The notes under the pieces were generated by a model. That model was given only the letters and a program-made list of their open reading frames with translations. It did not search any database and had not been told where the DNA came from. Below, in pieces: positions 7,871-15,088 of a stretch of 16,826 nt of DNA (position 1 is the stretch's first letter; each line of letters opens with the position of its first letter). Made by a program: the position numbers and the translations under genes. The DNA is from UKL13-2 sp031368465 (GTDB lineage: Bacteria > Pseudomonadota > Gammaproteobacteria > Burkholderiales > Usitatibacteraceae), in assembly GCA_031368465.1 (NCBI GenBank), contig JANMNT010000229.1:1-16826 (forward strand). The letters are read 5' to 3'.

Positions 7871-8461
7871 ATGCACACCACCATTTTTGACACCCCCATC
7901 GTCAACACGGTTGTACGCGCACTGTCGATTGCCTTTCTTAAACTGACCGGCTGGAAGATTACTGGGGCGTTGCCGGCAGAGCACAAAAAATTTGTCATGA
8001 TCGCCGCGCCACATACCAGCAACTGGGATTTGCCGTACATGTTGATGGTGGCATTCAGTTTGCGTTTACATGTCTATTGGATGGGCAAGGCGTCGATATT
8101 CAATTGGCCGTTTCGCAGCGTGATGATGTGGCTCGGTGGTATTCCGGTCGTCCGTGAACAGTCGAACAACCTGGTGGCGGTCTCGGCCGCCGCGATCATG
8201 GACGCCAATCGGCCGTTACAACTGGTGGTGCCGCCTGAGGGAACCCGCAGCAAATCACGTTATTGGAAAACCGGCTTTTATTACATCGCCCTCGGTGCCA
8301 AGGTGCCGATCATCATGGCGTACATGGACTACGAGAAAAAAATGTCAGGTCTGGGTCCGATACTGGTTCCGTCAGGCGATATTGACGCCGACATGAAAAC
8401 GATAAAGGCGTTTTATGCGCCGTTTAAAGGCAAAAACGCGACGCAGTTTGATGCGGAATGA
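7871..8461 (+). CDS. PlsC-type 1-acylglycerol-3-phosphate acyltransferase family protein
   Basis: A 196-residue acyltransferase. The catalytic HX4D motif is HTSNWD (H48, D53), and the substrate-binding motif EGTRS occurs at about residues 123-127 inside VPPEGTRSKS. Both are hallmarks of the PlsC/LPLAT family, which transfers acyl groups from acyl-ACP or acyl-CoA to lysophospholipids at the membrane. It is shorter than classical PlsC (about 240) and resembles the small lysophospholipid acyltransferase-like group; its exact acceptor cannot be told. One N-terminal hydrophobic stretch may anchor it. A GTG at 7853, overlapping the previous stop codon, is in frame and could be an alternative start six codons earlier; the ATG at 7871 is preferred because the family similarity begins after it. 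It is the last gene of the argJ cluster. Confidence 0.87.
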   Translation: MHTTIFDTPIVNTVVRALSIAFLKLTGWKITGALPAEHKKFVMIAAPHTSNWDLPYMLMVAFSLRLHVYWMGKASIFNWPFRSVMMWLGGIPVVREQSNNLVAVSAAAIMDANRPLQLVVPPEGTRSKSRYWKTGFYYIALGAKVPIIMAYMDYEKKMSGLGPILVPSGDIDADMKTIKAFYAPFKGKNATQFDAE

Positions 8462-8524
8462 CGATTGCCGGGCGCGGCTTTCGTTACCCACGGTATCAAT
8501 AGCAGTTTGGATTCCGGCACCACG

Positions 8525-8543
8525 GTGCAAGAACCGATTGCAC
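8525..8543. terminator. Short hairpin between convergent genes
   Basis: GTGCAA and TTGCAC form perfect 6-bp arms around a 7-base loop, ending one base before the stop codon of the copper chaperone gene. The 83-base gap between the convergent acyltransferase and copper chaperone genes is otherwise empty. No U-tract follows on either strand, so a role in transcription end is only suggested by position. Confidence 0.3.
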
Positions 8544-8544
8544 A

Positions 8545-9030
8545 TTAATGCTTGTGTGACCCGCCATCCTTTTCCTGCCCCTTGGCGGCAACGTCGACCG
8601 TAAAGCGCTTTTTGTCTGCCGTTTCAAACGTGAGTTTGAGTGGCACGCTGTCACCCTTGTTGATCGCCTTGTTCACCTTAATCAGCATGATGTGAAAGCC
8701 GCCCGGTTTGAGCTCAATCAATTTGTTGGCGGGAACATCAATTGCGTCGACCGCCTTCATTTCCATCACGCCGTCCTTCATATTCATGTTGTGGATTTCG
8801 ACCAAATTGGTCAATGGCGATTCAGCTTTGACGAGTTTGAGCGGTTTCGCCGATTTGATGTGCATATAGGCCGCCGATACGCTGCCGCCCGGTACGGTGG
8901 TCTTGGCCCAGACATCAAAAACGCGTAACGATGGTTCGACGGTGGTGGCCTGAGCGCCGGCCGAGAGACTCGTGAGTGCAACCGTGGTCGTGATGACGAT
9001 GGTTGAAAGTACTTGATTGAGGGTTTGCAT
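8545..9030 (-). CDS. Periplasmic copper chaperone PCu(A)C (DUF461)
   Basis: A 161-residue secreted protein. Residues 1-28 form a signal peptide with a hydrophobic core (STIVITTTVALTSLSAGAQA). The family's copper site H-x10-M-x21-H-x-M is matched exactly: H80, M91, H113 and M115. PCu(A)C proteins bind Cu(I) in the periplasm and deliver it to the CuA site of cytochrome c oxidase or to Sco proteins. The C-terminus ends in a small His-containing tail (GGSHKH) that may add metal binding. The start is the ATG after a GGAG ribosome-binding site; the open frame extends further upstream, but that part has no signal peptide character and overlaps bioD. The gene lies 46 bases downstream of bioD on the same strand, so it may be read through from the biotin operon. 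Confidence 0.93.
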   Translation of the reverse strand: MQTLNQVLSTIVITTTVALTSLSAGAQATTVEPSLRVFDVWAKTTVPGGSVSAAYMHIKSAKPLKLVKAESPLTNLVEIHNMNMKDGVMEMKAVDAIDVPANKLIELKPGGFHIMLIKVNKAINKGDSVPLKLTFETADKKRFTVDVAAKGQEKDGGSHKH

Positions 9031-9076
9031 GCGGGACTCCGACGGTTTGTAATGGTATGAAGAATGTTTAGCGCAA

Positions 9077-9766
9077 TTATCCAAGCAACGTTGCAATTTG
9101 CAAATGAGATGCTGCACGCGAGGCCCGCAACTGTGCATCGCCAATTTCGATGCGTGGTACGACGCCGAGACAGGGCGCGGCAATCATGGCGGTCAGGGTG
9201 GCAATGTTTTCATCGACGCACGCCATGTCCGGGTCAACGGTGTTCGCCACCCAGCCGGCGAGCCGCAACCCGCGCGCCGCAATCGCCTCCACCGTCAGCA
9301 ATGCATGATTGATGCAGCCGAGCCGCATTCCCACCACCAGGATCACGTCAAGGCCCAGCATTGTTGGCAACACCGACATGGAAGTGGTTGATGACAGCGG
9401 CACCAGAAATCCCCCGGCCCCTTCAACCAACACGCCGTCATGCGAGGCGCGCAGTTGTTGGAATGCCGACACAACCGCCGCCGGATCAATGGCGCGATGT
9501 TCACGTGCGGCGGCGATGTGCGGGGCGATCGGCTGATCAAAACAAAACGGGTTGACCAACGACACGTCGATCGGCCGACCGTAAATTTCAAGCAGTGTGT
9601 GGACGTCTTCATTCAACACCACGCCGTTTTGTGTCACTGTGCCTGCCGCAACCGGCTTCATCGGCGCAATATTCACGCCGCTGTTGCGCAGCGCCAGCAG
9701 CAGGGCCCCGAGCACAAATGTTTTGCCGATTTCGGTATCGGTGCCGGTGATAAAAAAACTGTTCAT
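9077..9766 (-). CDS. bioD: Dethiobiotin synthetase BioD
   Basis: A 229-residue ATP-dependent dethiobiotin synthetase, which closes the ureido ring of 7,8-diaminopelargonate with CO2 in the third-to-last to second-to-last step of biotin synthesis. The P-loop GTDTEIGKT (residues 8-16) is canonical for BioD. The substrate-binding Lys37 lies in MKPVAAG, and the VEGAGG motif is at about 114-119. Length matches E. coli BioD (about 225). The start codon overlaps the bioC stop (ATGA), which suggests coupled translation. It is the last biotin gene of the operon. Confidence 0.96.
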   Translation of the reverse strand: MNSFFITGTDTEIGKTFVLGALLLALRNSGVNIAPMKPVAAGTVTQNGVVLNEDVHTLLEIYGRPIDVSLVNPFCFDQPIAPHIAAAREHRAIDPAAVVSAFQQLRASHDGVLVEGAGGFLVPLSSTTSMSVLPTMLGLDVILVVGMRLGCINHALLTVEAIAARGLRLAGWVANTVDPDMACVDENIATLTAMIAAPCLGVVPRIEIGDAQLRASRAASHLQIATLLG

Positions 9767-10680
9767 GCGTGTCCCACCATGCGCTTGAATTCATCCAGCG
9801 AAATCGCCTGGTTGCCATCGATTGTTTTACGTTTCGAAAAAGCCGGCTTCCACGCGTGACCATAAATGACTTCGTAGGTCGCCGGCAACCGTCCGTCAAC
9901 ACGAAATTTCTCATAGGCCGCCGTCAGTTGTTGCCAGCGGCCCCTGCCCATCAGACCGCGCGCGCGGTCAGGCAGCACGTTGTGAGCACCAATACCCTTG
10001 AGTTCGCGCATCAATGTCATCAGCTCGGTATAGGTGATGGTCATCACCTCACAATCCATTACCGGATCGGCGAACCCGGCCTCGACCAGCATATCGCCGA
10101 TGTCATGCATATCAACAAATGTGTTCACGTGCGGCTGGTCGTCGACCGCACGAAATGCCGCACGCAATTCTTTCAAGGTGTCCGGGCCGAACGTCGTGAA
10201 CATAAACAAGCCTTCCGGACGCAGTACCCTGGCCATTTCACGTGCAACGCGTTGCGGGTCGCACCATTGAAGCGTCAGACTCGATACCGCCAGGTCGATT
10301 GACTCACCGGCCAATGGCAGCGCCTCGGCATCGGCGCACAACGGGTGGTGGGAGGGCGCGGCGCGAAACAATTTTTCCAGCCACGATTGACCGCCGAGTC
10401 GCTTGTGTGTGTGCGCGACCATCGCCGGTGCCAGGTCAACCGCAACCAATTGTGCGGCCGGGTCGCGCGCGGCGAGTTTTTCGGTGACGTATCCGGTGCC
10501 ACAGCCGAGATCCAGCGTGCGTTTGGGTGCCAGCTTGATGTACTGCAATCGCTCGAGCAACCGGTCGGCAATTTCGCGCTGCAGGAAGGCGTATTCATCG
10601 TAGCGCCCGGCAGCCCGGTCAAACGAACGACGCACGGCCGAATGATGCGGGAACATCGGAGAATCGGGCGGCTTGGTCAT
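9763..10680 (-). CDS. bioC: Malonyl-ACP O-methyltransferase BioC
   Basis: A 305-residue SAM-dependent methyltransferase. BioC methylates the free carboxyl of malonyl-ACP so that the fatty-acid enzymes can build the pimeloyl chain of biotin. The N-terminal signature SFDRAAGRYDEYAFLQ (from about residue 19) is typical of BioC, and the SAM-binding motif I is LDLGCGTGYVTE (about 56-67). Further motifs VAVDLAPAMV and SSLTLQWCDP are consistent. It is somewhat longer than E. coli BioC (251), mainly through a C-terminal region after residue 250 that is common in betaproteobacterial forms. Its start overlaps the bioH stop and its stop overlaps the bioD start, each by four bases. Neighbouring bioH, which removes the methyl group, supports the assignment. 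Confidence 0.95.
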   Translation of the reverse strand: MTKPPDSPMFPHHSAVRRSFDRAAGRYDEYAFLQREIADRLLERLQYIKLAPKRTLDLGCGTGYVTEKLAARDPAAQLVAVDLAPAMVAHTHKRLGGQSWLEKLFRAAPSHHPLCADAEALPLAGESIDLAVSSLTLQWCDPQRVAREMARVLRPEGLFMFTTFGPDTLKELRAAFRAVDDQPHVNTFVDMHDIGDMLVEAGFADPVMDCEVMTITYTELMTLMRELKGIGAHNVLPDRARGLMGRGRWQQLTAAYEKFRVDGRLPATYEVIYGHAWKPAFSKRKTIDGNQAISLDEFKRMVGHA

Positions 10681-11441
10681 GGCGACAAAAAGCGTTTCAC
10701 GCGGTCGACAAATTGCGGTTGGTGCGACAAAAATGGCGCGTGTGCCGCGTGTGGAATCATTTCGTATTCGGCGTTGGCCATTGCCGACGCGAGCCAGCGG
10801 GCGGCCGGCTCCGGCGTCAACGCATCGTGGTCTCCCTGTATCACCAGCGTGCGATGGTTGATCTGCCCCAGCGTCGGGCGCAGATCCGTTTCGGCAAGTA
10901 TTTCAAGGCCATGCATCAGGTTCGTCATATTTGGTGCGCCGCGCGCCAGCACCGCCTGTTGCAGCATCAGGATGGTGCGGCGCACGTTGACTTGATGCAA
11001 GGCCTGTAGTGCCAGAAAATTCTTGATGGTTGCCGAATAGTTGCCCGACAGACGTAACGCAAAATCGGACAACACGCCGGCCCGCATGCCGTGCGGCCAA
11101 TCATCGGCCGCAACAAACTGCGGCGTGGTCGCGACAAGAATCAACCGCGCAATTCGGGATGGATGCCGCAATGCGAGATTGAGCGCGACCTGTCCACCGA
11201 GCGACCAGCCGAGCACATGCGTGTGTGGCGGCAGTGCGGCGGCAACGGCATCGGTCATCGCGTCGAGGGTGGTTGCTTTTGTATCGCCCGAACGACCATG
11301 ACCCGGTAAATCAACCCGGTGCAGCGTGTGGTCGAGGGCGAATGTTTCAGCGACGCTGTCCCAAACCGCGCCATTCAGACCCCAGCCATGCAGCAGCGCG
11401 AGATGCGGCCCGCTGCCGCTGGTTTCGATGGCGATGCTCAC
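10677..11441 (-). CDS. bioH: Pimeloyl-ACP methyl ester carboxylesterase BioH
   Basis: A 254-residue alpha/beta hydrolase. BioH cleaves the methyl ester of pimeloyl-ACP methyl ester, ending the disguised fatty-acid stage of biotin synthesis started by BioC. The nucleophile elbow GWSLGG gives Ser80. Asp206 in QGDHDALTP and His234 in HAAHAPFLSH complete the triad, at nearly the same spacing as in E. coli BioH. The oxyanion-hole region LLHGWGLNGAVW is also characteristic. Length agrees (E. coli 256). The gene overlaps bioF upstream and bioC downstream by four bases each. Confidence 0.95.
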   Translation of the reverse strand: MSIAIETSGSGPHLALLHGWGLNGAVWDSVAETFALDHTLHRVDLPGHGRSGDTKATTLDAMTDAVAAALPPHTHVLGWSLGGQVALNLALRHPSRIARLILVATTPQFVAADDWPHGMRAGVLSDFALRLSGNYSATIKNFLALQALHQVNVRRTILMLQQAVLARGAPNMTNLMHGLEILAETDLRPTLGQINHRTLVIQGDHDALTPEPAARWLASAMANAEYEMIPHAAHAPFLSHQPQFVDRVKRFLSP

Positions 11442-12658
11442 CGGCCAGCACGTTCACGGTTACCCATCAACGTCACTTCAATATCGGTCAGGGCGGTGAT
11501 CAAATCAAACACGTCTTCGCTGACGTGGTTGGCATTGAGCGATACACGCAGCCGCGATGTTCCCTGCGGTACCGTCGGCGGGCGGATTGCCGGCACCAAA
11601 AAATGTCGCGCGCGTAATTCCTCGGCAAATGCCATTGTGGTTGTGTTATCGCCGACAATCACCGGCTGGATCGCCGTTTGCGAGAACGGCAGTTTTGCGA
11701 ATTGCAACTTCAGTGAGTCATTAAAAAAATCAATCAGCGTGCGCAAATGCCGGCGGCGCTCGTGATCTTCGGTCATGACGTCGAGCGCGGCAATACAACC
11801 CGCGGCAATCGCCGGCGGTGTTGCGGTGGCAAAAAGATAAGTGCGTGCGGCTTGCATGATCCAGTCAACAATATCTTCATGCCCGGCGACAAATGCGCCA
11901 TAACCACCGGCAGCCTTGCCGAGTGTGGCCATATAAACAATACGTTCGCTGGTTTTGCCGAGCATATTGAAGTGTTCCAACACGCCCTTGCCGCGATAAC
12001 CGAGCACACCAAAGCCGTGCGCGTCATCGAGTACCAGCAATGCATCGTGTTGTTCGGCCAGTTCCAACAGCTCGGGGATCAGCGCGATGTCGCCATCCAT
12101 GCTGAATACCGCATCGGTAACAATCAATTTCCGCGCGGTTTTCGAGCCATTTTTGTCCCAATCGGCAAGCTGGGTGCGGAGTTTGGCAATATCGTTGTGG
12201 GCATATCGTTTGAACGTGGCGCGCGACAATTGTGCGCCGTCATTCAAACAGGCGTGATTCAACTTGTCGGCAAAAATGACGTCACCACGTCCGGCGAGTG
12301 AGGTCAAAATGCCGAGATTTGCGGCGTAGCCGGAGCTGAACAACAGTGCCTTTGGCAGGCCGACAAATGCGGCCAGCCGCGACTCGAGTTCTTCATGCAG
12401 GGCGTGATGGCCGGTGACCATATGTGACGCGCCCGCACCGAGCCCAAATTTTTTCAGCGCGCGCATGCTGGCCTCGACCACCCGCGGGTGATTTGCCAGA
12501 CCGAGATAATCATTGCTGGCAAACGACAACACGCGTTGCCCGTCGATGATCATCGACGCGTCCTGCGCCGAGGCAACCACGCGGCGCGAACGCAATTGGT
12601 CCGCCTGCGCCAGTTCTGACAGCAGCGCGGAAAAATCCGATATTGCGGGGGTCGACAT
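11438..12658 (-). CDS. bioF: 8-amino-7-oxononanoate synthase BioF
   Basis: A 406-residue PLP enzyme of the alpha-oxoamine synthase family. It condenses pimeloyl-ACP (or -CoA) with L-alanine to 8-amino-7-oxononanoate in biotin synthesis. Visible signatures are SFASNDYLGLANHP near the N-terminus, GAGASHMVTGHHALHEELE, the cofactor-binding LVLDDAHGFGVLG (Asp at about 211-212, His at about 214), and the PLP lysine in ATLGKAAGGYG (about Lys248). Length is normal for the family (about 385-400), with a short N-terminal extra. The frame is open into bioB, but the ATG at 12658, 22 bases after the bioB stop, gives the family-like start; no clear ribosome-binding site precedes it. Confidence 0.95.
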   Translation of the reverse strand: MSTPAISDFSALLSELAQADQLRSRRVVASAQDASMIIDGQRVLSFASNDYLGLANHPRVVEASMRALKKFGLGAGASHMVTGHHALHEELESRLAAFVGLPKALLFSSGYAANLGILTSLAGRGDVIFADKLNHACLNDGAQLSRATFKRYAHNDIAKLRTQLADWDKNGSKTARKLIVTDAVFSMDGDIALIPELLELAEQHDALLVLDDAHGFGVLGYRGKGVLEHFNMLGKTSERIVYMATLGKAAGGYGAFVAGHEDIVDWIMQAARTYLFATATPPAIAAGCIAALDVMTEDHERRRHLRTLIDFFNDSLKLQFAKLPFSQTAIQPVIVGDNTTTMAFAEELRARHFLVPAIRPPTVPQGTSRLRVSLNANHVSEDVFDLITALTDIEVTLMGNRERAGR

Positions 12659-12680
12659 TGCCGGTGGGAAAATATGCGGA

Positions 12681-13709
12681 CTAGAGCGGCTGTATCCCCA
12701 GCTTCTCAAATAATGCGCGGTCTTTCACCACATCCGGGTTGCCGGTGGTGAGTAATTTTTCGCCGTAGAAAATCGAGTTGGCGCCGGACAAAAAACACAG
12801 CGCCTGCGTTGCTTCATTCATTTCCTGGCGGCCGGCCGACAAACGCACAAAACTTTTTGGCATGGTGATACGCGCCACCGCGATGGTGCGGACAAACTCG
12901 GTCCAGTCGATGACCTTTTCACCGTGCAGTTTTTCATGCAGCGGCGTGCCTTCAACCTGCACCAGATAATTGATCGGCACCGATTCAGGTTGTGGTTCGA
13001 GCGCAGCCAACTGTGCGACCAAGCCGGCGCGCTCAAGGCGTGATTCGCCCATGCCGACAATCCCGCCGCAGCAAACATTGAGTCCGGCCTCACGCACCCG
13101 GCCGAGTGTGTCGAGGCGGTCCTGATATTCACGCGTCGAAACGATATCACCATAAAATTCCGGCGCGGTATCGAGGTTGTGGTTGTAGTAATCGAGGCCG
13201 GCGTCTTTGAGTTGTTCTGCCTGACCGTCTTTCAGCATACCGAGGGTGCAGCAGGTTTCCAGACCGAGGGCTTTGACCTCGCGCACCATTTCGAGCACGG
13301 GATCCAAATCGCGTTGCTTCGGTCCGCGCCACGCCGCGCCCATACAAAACCGCGACGCACCGTTTTGTTTGGCCAGTTTGGCGGTTGCAACCACTTCGGC
13401 GACATCCAAAATCGCCTCGTTTTCAACACCGGTGTGATAACGCGCCGCCTGCGGGCAATAACCACAGTCCTCCGAGCAGCCGCCGGTCTTGATCGACAAC
13501 AAGGTCGAGAGTTGAACCCGGTTGGCATCGTGGTGCTGACGATGCACGGTTTGCGCACGGTAGACCAGCTCGTTAAACGGCAAATCAAATAACGCCTCGA
13601 TTTCGGCCAGCGACCAGCTTTTTTCGTTGGCTTTCCAGCGCTTGGCAACGTTGATCGTTTGCGGGGCGGATATCGGTGGTGCATCCGCAACCGTGACAGC
13701 TTGATTCAT
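12681..13709 (-). CDS. bioB: Biotin synthase BioB
   Basis: A 342-residue radical SAM enzyme that inserts sulfur into dethiobiotin, the last step of biotin synthesis. The radical SAM cluster motif is CSEDCGYC (Cys78, Cys82, Cys85), preceded by TLLSIKTGG. Further BioB stretches are YYNHNLDTAPEFYG, with the Asn-His and Asp residues typical of the substrate site, and CCGGIVGMGES. The conserved Arg-containing LSAGRQEM provides a ligand region for the second, [2Fe-2S] cluster. About 25 poorly conserved residues precede the domain. A GGAG ribosome-binding site lies 8-9 bases before the chosen ATG. As first gene of the operon it is preceded by a good sigma-70 promoter and an inverted repeat. Its companion bioA is not in the window. 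Confidence 0.97.
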   Translation of the reverse strand: MNQAVTVADAPPISAPQTINVAKRWKANEKSWSLAEIEALFDLPFNELVYRAQTVHRQHHDANRVQLSTLLSIKTGGCSEDCGYCPQAARYHTGVENEAILDVAEVVATAKLAKQNGASRFCMGAAWRGPKQRDLDPVLEMVREVKALGLETCCTLGMLKDGQAEQLKDAGLDYYNHNLDTAPEFYGDIVSTREYQDRLDTLGRVREAGLNVCCGGIVGMGESRLERAGLVAQLAALEPQPESVPINYLVQVEGTPLHEKLHGEKVIDWTEFVRTIAVARITMPKSFVRLSAGRQEMNEATQALCFLSGANSIFYGEKLLTTGNPDVVKDRALFEKLGIQPL

Positions 13710-13742
13710 CGGGGTTTCTCCAGCGTGAACAGATAGAATTGA

Positions 13743-13771
13743 ACTATGAAGAATTGCCCACTCAATGTCAA
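13743..13771 (-). promoter_or_regulatory. Sigma-70 promoter for the biotin operon
   Basis: On the minus strand a perfect TTGACA (-35, at 13766-13771) is followed after exactly 17 bases by CATAGT (-10, at 13743-13748, four of six consensus bases). The RNA would start near 13736, giving a leader of about 27 bases with the GGAG site of bioB. This is the best-matching housekeeping promoter in the window. Confidence 0.7.
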
Positions 13772-13772
13772 T

Positions 13773-13801
13773 TTGTCGCAATTGCTAAAACGACAATTGC
13801 G
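13773..13801. promoter_or_regulatory. Nested inverted repeats upstream of the biotin promoter (operator candidate)
   Basis: CGCAATTG (13777-13784) and CAATTGCG (13794-13801) are perfect 8-bp arms with a 9-base spacer. Overlapping this, TTGTCG (13773-13778) and CGACAA (13791-13796) form a second 6-bp pair. The element begins one base upstream of the bioB -35 hexamer and ends 13 bases before the comF start, so it could serve either gene. It does not match the known BirA operator (TTGTAAACC with its inverted copy about 14-15 bases away) or the BioR box (TTATCTATAA). Confidence 0.5.
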
Positions 13802-13813
13802 CAAACTACCGGC

Positions 13814-14554
13814 ATGATGGGTTTGGTGCCCGCACCCTTTTCCGGTTTGTTCAGCCGGTCGCGGCTGACCGATGTGCGTCAGGATTGTGTGTTGTGTGAT
13901 GCTGCGGATGCGCGCGTGATCTGTGCGCCGTGTATGGCGGGTCTGCCGCGGTCATCAACCGTATGCCCCGGCTGTGCCGCTCCGATGGCGTCGGCGGCGT
14001 CCGGCATGTGCGGCGCGTGTTTGCGTGCACCGCATGCGTTTGACGCGACCGTCGCAGCGTTTCAATATCAGTACCCGCTCGACCGGCTGGTGCAGTCGTA
14101 TAAATTCAACGCGAACCTTGCCCTGGTGGATTTTTTTACCGGCGCACTTGCGGCGGCGGTAAAGGCGCAATCGGCGGCTGCACCCCCGCCCGTCACCATC
14201 GTCGCCCTGCCGCTGGCCAACGGCAGGTTGGCGACGCGTGGCTTCAACCAGTCGGCGTTGATTGCCGACCAGCTCGGACGTCGATTGGGTCTGGCAGTCG
14301 CGCACAGCGCCATGTTGCGGGTACGTGAAACGCCGCCGCAGGCGGGACTTTCCAAAGCGGCGCGGCTGAAAAATATCAAGGGTGCGTTTGATTGCGTGGA
14401 TGATGTCGCCGGCAAACATATTGCTTTGGTCGATGACGTGATGACCACCGGCGCGACGCTGTCGGAAGCAGCCGGCGTACTCAAAAAAGCCGGCGCGGTG
14501 CGGGTGGACGCTTGGGTGCTGGCGCGGGCGGTGATGTCAGAGGTGCCGCAGTGA
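13814..14554 (+). CDS. comF: ComF family protein (phosphoribosyltransferase-like)
   Basis: A 246-residue ComF/GntX-type protein. The N-terminal part carries four CxxC pairs (C25/C28, C37/C40, C51/C54, C66/C69), a zinc-binding double finger. The C-terminal part is a phosphoribosyltransferase fold with the PRPP-binding loop ALVDDVMTTGATLSEAA (about residues 204-220). Family stretches RGFNQSALIA and QAGLSKAARLKN are also present. ComF is needed for DNA uptake in naturally competent bacteria, where it works with the primosomal helicase PriA; its exact enzymatic role is unclear. The frame is open upstream to a TTG at 13739, but that stretch overlaps the bioB promoter and inverted repeat, so the double ATG at 13814 is preferred. 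The ribosome-binding site is weak. The stop overlaps the trmL start (GTGA). Confidence 0.9.
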   Translation: MMGLVPAPFSGLFSRSRLTDVRQDCVLCDAADARVICAPCMAGLPRSSTVCPGCAAPMASAASGMCGACLRAPHAFDATVAAFQYQYPLDRLVQSYKFNANLALVDFFTGALAAAVKAQSAAAPPPVTIVALPLANGRLATRGFNQSALIADQLGRRLGLAVAHSAMLRVRETPPQAGLSKAARLKNIKGAFDCVDDVAGKHIALVDDVMTTGATLSEAAGVLKKAGAVRVDAWVLARAVMSEVPQ

Positions 14555-15027
14555 TCGACGTTGTTCTACACCAGCCGGAGATCCCGCCCAATACCGGCAA
14601 CGTGATCCGTTTATGCGCCAATACCGGCGCGCGTTTGCATTTGGTCTATCCGCTGGGTTTTGAATGGGATGACAAGCGGGTGCGACGGGCGGGGCTGGAT
14701 TATCACGAGCTGGCCAATGTGATGCACCACGCTAATTGGCTGGCGTTTCGATCGAGCCCGACACTCGCCGGTCGGCGGCTGATTGCGGTTGAAACCGGCG
14801 GCACATTGCGGGTCGATGAGATGGCCTATCGGGCCGATGACGTGTTGGTGTTTGGCCGCGAAACCAGCGGCTTGCCGGCAGACGTAATCGCCGATATTCC
14901 GCCCGCACAACGGGTGACGCTGCCAATGCGACCTGACAACCGCAGTTTGAATCTATCAAACGCCGTTGCGGTGACGGTGTTTGAAGCGTGGCGGCAGCTC
15001 GGTTATCCGGGCGCGGTGCTGCGTTAA
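14551..15027 (+). CDS. trmL: tRNA (cytidine(34)-2'-O)-methyltransferase TrmL
   Basis: A 158-residue SPOUT-class methyltransferase, almost identical in length to E. coli TrmL (157). It methylates the 2'-OH of the wobble base in leucine tRNAs. The N-terminal VLHQPEIPPNTGNVIRLCAN, the central GRETSGLP, and the C-terminal RPDNRSLNLSNAVAVTVFEA, which form the knotted SAM site, are all canonical. The chosen GTG overlaps the comF stop by four bases and follows a GAGG ribosome-binding sequence. A start further upstream inside comF would add residues without family similarity. A strong GC hairpin follows 17 bases after the stop codon. Confidence 0.95.
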   Translation: MIDVVLHQPEIPPNTGNVIRLCANTGARLHLVYPLGFEWDDKRVRRAGLDYHELANVMHHANWLAFRSSPTLAGRRLIAVETGGTLRVDEMAYRADDVLVFGRETSGLPADVIADIPPAQRVTLPMRPDNRSLNLSNAVAVTVFEAWRQLGYPGAVLR

Positions 15028-15044
15028 TCTGGACGTGCAGACCG

Positions 15045-15069
15045 CATCCGCGGCGATGGGCCGCGGATG
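15045..15069. terminator. GC-rich hairpin between convergent trmL and hsp20
   Basis: A perfect 10-bp stem (CATCCGCGGC / GCCGCGGATG) closes a 5-base loop. It lies in the 61-base gap between two convergent genes, so it can act for both strands. There is no run of T on either side, so it is not a textbook intrinsic terminator; it may end transcription weakly or protect the mRNA 3' ends. Confidence 0.55.
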
Positions 15070-15088
15070 GGGTCAAACGGCTGCAGAA

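Noticed and set aside
9031..9076. Separate sigma-70 promoter for the copper chaperone gene
   Set aside because: Minus-strand TTGGAT with a 17-base spacer gives only a poor TTCATA -10 element, and it partly overlaps bioD; too weak to list.
9031..9183. N-terminal extension of the copper chaperone frame
   Set aside because: It would hide the signal peptide in the middle of the protein and overlap the end of bioD; the ATG at 9030 has a good ribosome-binding site.
13773..13801. BirA operator upstream of bioB
   Set aside because: Neither the TTGTAAACC half-site nor the 14-15 base spacing is present; only the first four bases TTGT agree.
13739..13813. TTG-initiated N-terminal extension of comF
   Set aside because: It would place the bioB promoter and the inverted repeat inside coding sequence, and the added 25 residues do not resemble ComF; the double ATG at 13814 fits better.
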